From: Roseomonas sp. KE0001 | GTDB lineage: Bacteria; Pseudomonadota; Alphaproteobacteria; Acetobacterales; Acetobacteraceae | Direction: 5' to 3' | Length of the DNA: 64,000 nucleotides | Assembly: GCF_016107285.1 (NCBI RefSeq) | Contig: NZ_RCVQ01000001.1 | Location: forward strand, 496,001 to 560,000 | Shown here: positions 63,051 through 64,000 of the stretch, in pieces | Layout of the letters: each line of letters opens with the position of its first letter | How positions within the stretch are numbered: position 1 is the first letter of the stretch | The notes under the pieces: generated by a model | What the model was told of the DNA's origin: nothing | Databases searched by the model: none | Seen by the model: only the letters and a program-made list of their open reading frames with translations | Translations under genes and position numbers: made by a program

Positions 63051-63995
63051 ATGCCAGCCCTTCATCCGGATGTCCTCGCCGTGCTCCGGGCGGCGCGGGA
63101 GGCCGGCAGCAGGCCTTTCGAGACGCAGACGCCGGCGGAAGCGCGCGCCGCCCATCTGCAACGCGCGCGCGTCCTGCAATCGCCGGGCCCATGGCTGCCG
63201 GAGGTGAGGGATCTGGTGGCGCGGAGCGGGGAGGGGCCGCCCGTGCCGCTGCGGCTGTACCGGGGTGGCGCGGCGCCGGAGAGCGGGCTCTCGCCCTGCC
63301 TGCTGTTTCTCCATGGCGGCGGATGGGTGCTGGGCGGGCTGGAGACGCATGATTCGCTCTGCCGCCAGCTCGCGCACCACCTCGGCGCCTGTGTGCTGGC
63401 GGTGGATTACCGGCTGGCGCCGGAGCATCCCTATCCGGCGGCGCTGGAGGATGGTCTGGCGGCGCTGCGCTGGCTGGCGGCGGAGGCCGGGGCCCTCGGC
63501 ATCGACCGCACGCGCATCGCCGTCGGTGGCGACAGCGCGGGGGGCAATCTGGCCGCCGTGCTGGCCCTGATGGCGCGCGATGGCGATGCGCCGGCGGTCG
63601 CCTTCCAGATGCTGCTCTACCCCGCCGTCGACCTCGCCATGACCGGCGAGAGCTACGAGCGCTTCCGCGACGGGCTTCCGCTCACGGCGGCGACGATGCG
63701 CTGGTTCATCGACCACTACCTGCCGCCGCCGCTGGACCGCACCGACTGGCGCGCCTCGCCCGCGCGGGCGGCGAGCCTGCGCGGCGCCGCCCCGGCCCTC
63801 GTGCTCACCTGCGGCCACGATCCGCTCTGCTCGGAAGGGCAGCTCTATGCGGCGCGGCTGGAGCGGGAGGAGGTGCGTGTCACCGCCCTGCATCTCGCCG
63901 ACCAGATGCACGCCGTGCTCAGCATGGATCGTGTCATCGCGCCGGTGGGCGAGGTCATCTCCTTCGCGGCGGGGATCCTGAAACGCGCCTGGTGA
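63051..63995 (+). CDS. Alpha/beta hydrolase, hormone-sensitive-lipase family esterase
   Basis: Esterase of 314 aa from family IV (HSL). The oxyanion motif is LHGGGWVLGG (88-97), the nucleophile is S162 in GGDSAGGN, the acid is the Asp in TCGHDPLCSEG, and the His is in ADQMHAVL. VDYRLAPEHPYPAALED is a family signature. The start ATG 63051 has GGGAGGAGGAA 4 bases upstream, which is very strong. It probably hydrolyses the ester made by the upstream monooxygenase. Confidence 0.93.
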   Translation: MPALHPDVLAVLRAAREAGSRPFETQTPAEARAAHLQRARVLQSPGPWLPEVRDLVARSGEGPPVPLRLYRGGAAPESGLSPCLLFLHGGGWVLGGLETHDSLCRQLAHHLGACVLAVDYRLAPEHPYPAALEDGLAALRWLAAEAGALGIDRTRIAVGGDSAGGNLAAVLALMARDGDAPAVAFQMLLYPAVDLAMTGESYERFRDGLPLTAATMRWFIDHYLPPPLDRTDWRASPARAASLRGAAPALVLTCGHDPLCSEGQLYAARLEREEVRVTALHLADQMHAVLSMDRVIAPVGEVISFAAGILKRAW

Positions 63996-64000
63996 GAGCG

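Overview
The window looks like chromosomal DNA of a high-GC alphaproteobacterium, most likely an Acetobacteraceae member close to Roseomonas. This is inferred from gene content and protein style (GH8 glucanase, DMFase-like enzyme, Bug/TctC receptor, PlcP/Agt lipid enzymes, PhoX, Anbu cluster); no marker gene such as rRNA is present to confirm it. Coding density is high on both strands. One tRNA (His, GTG) was found. There is no CRISPR array, prophage, insertion sequence or origin.

Layout. 0-3 kb: an endoglucanase cut by the window edge, an O-antigen-ligase-like membrane protein and a class II aldolase, all on the minus strand. 3-12 kb: a probable catabolic operon with a DMFase-like large subunit, a complete dipeptide-type ABC importer and an aspartoacylase-like deacylase. 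12-15 kb: a PlcP-type metallophosphoesterase, an Agt-type glycosyltransferase and a convergent PmtA-like methyltransferase (lipid headgroup remodelling), then a VOC protein and a small acidic protein. 15.5-22.6 kb: an odd HisKA_2-type kinase next to pstSCAB-phoU-phoB, which has a clear Pho box but no phoR. 22.6-26 kb: DoxX and a two-gene Fe3+-type importer without ATPase. 26-36 kb: carbon metabolism genes (crotonase, YdiJ-like dehydrogenase, DadA-like oxidase, LysR with SDR/RraA/Bug receptor, aminotransferase). 36.5-38.5 kb: glnB-glnA. 38.5-42.5 kb: a Host_attach protein and an amino-acid ABC importer operon ending in an MLE-subgroup enzyme. 42.7-45.6 kb: purine permease, lytic transglycosylase and DUF1194 (VWA) protein. 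45.9-49.2 kb: an Anbu cluster (permuted ATP-grasp, alpha-E, Anbu peptidase). 49.2-52 kb: ligase-associated exonuclease and ATP-dependent DNA ligase, followed by a perfect 16-bp tandem repeat. 52-56 kb: DUF1328, tRNA-His, an SDR, an HhH-GPD protein, BenE and its GntR regulator. 56-60 kb: a Pho box, phoX, a small membrane protein, an XpaC-like protein and TelA. 60-64 kb: LysR, a Baeyer-Villiger monooxygenase and an esterase.

How they fit together. The strongest theme is phosphorus economy. High-affinity uptake (Pst), its regulator (PhoB/PhoU), a secreted phosphatase (PhoX) and phospholipid recycling (PlcP/Agt) all lie in this window. Two have clear 11-bp-phased Pho boxes and a third has a weak candidate. 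The second theme is import-plus-catabolism cassettes whose substrates are not known. The least understood parts are the Anbu cluster without its usual transglutaminase, the kinase lacking the expected phospho-accepting histidine, and the 16-bp repeat behind a truncated ligase-exonuclease module.
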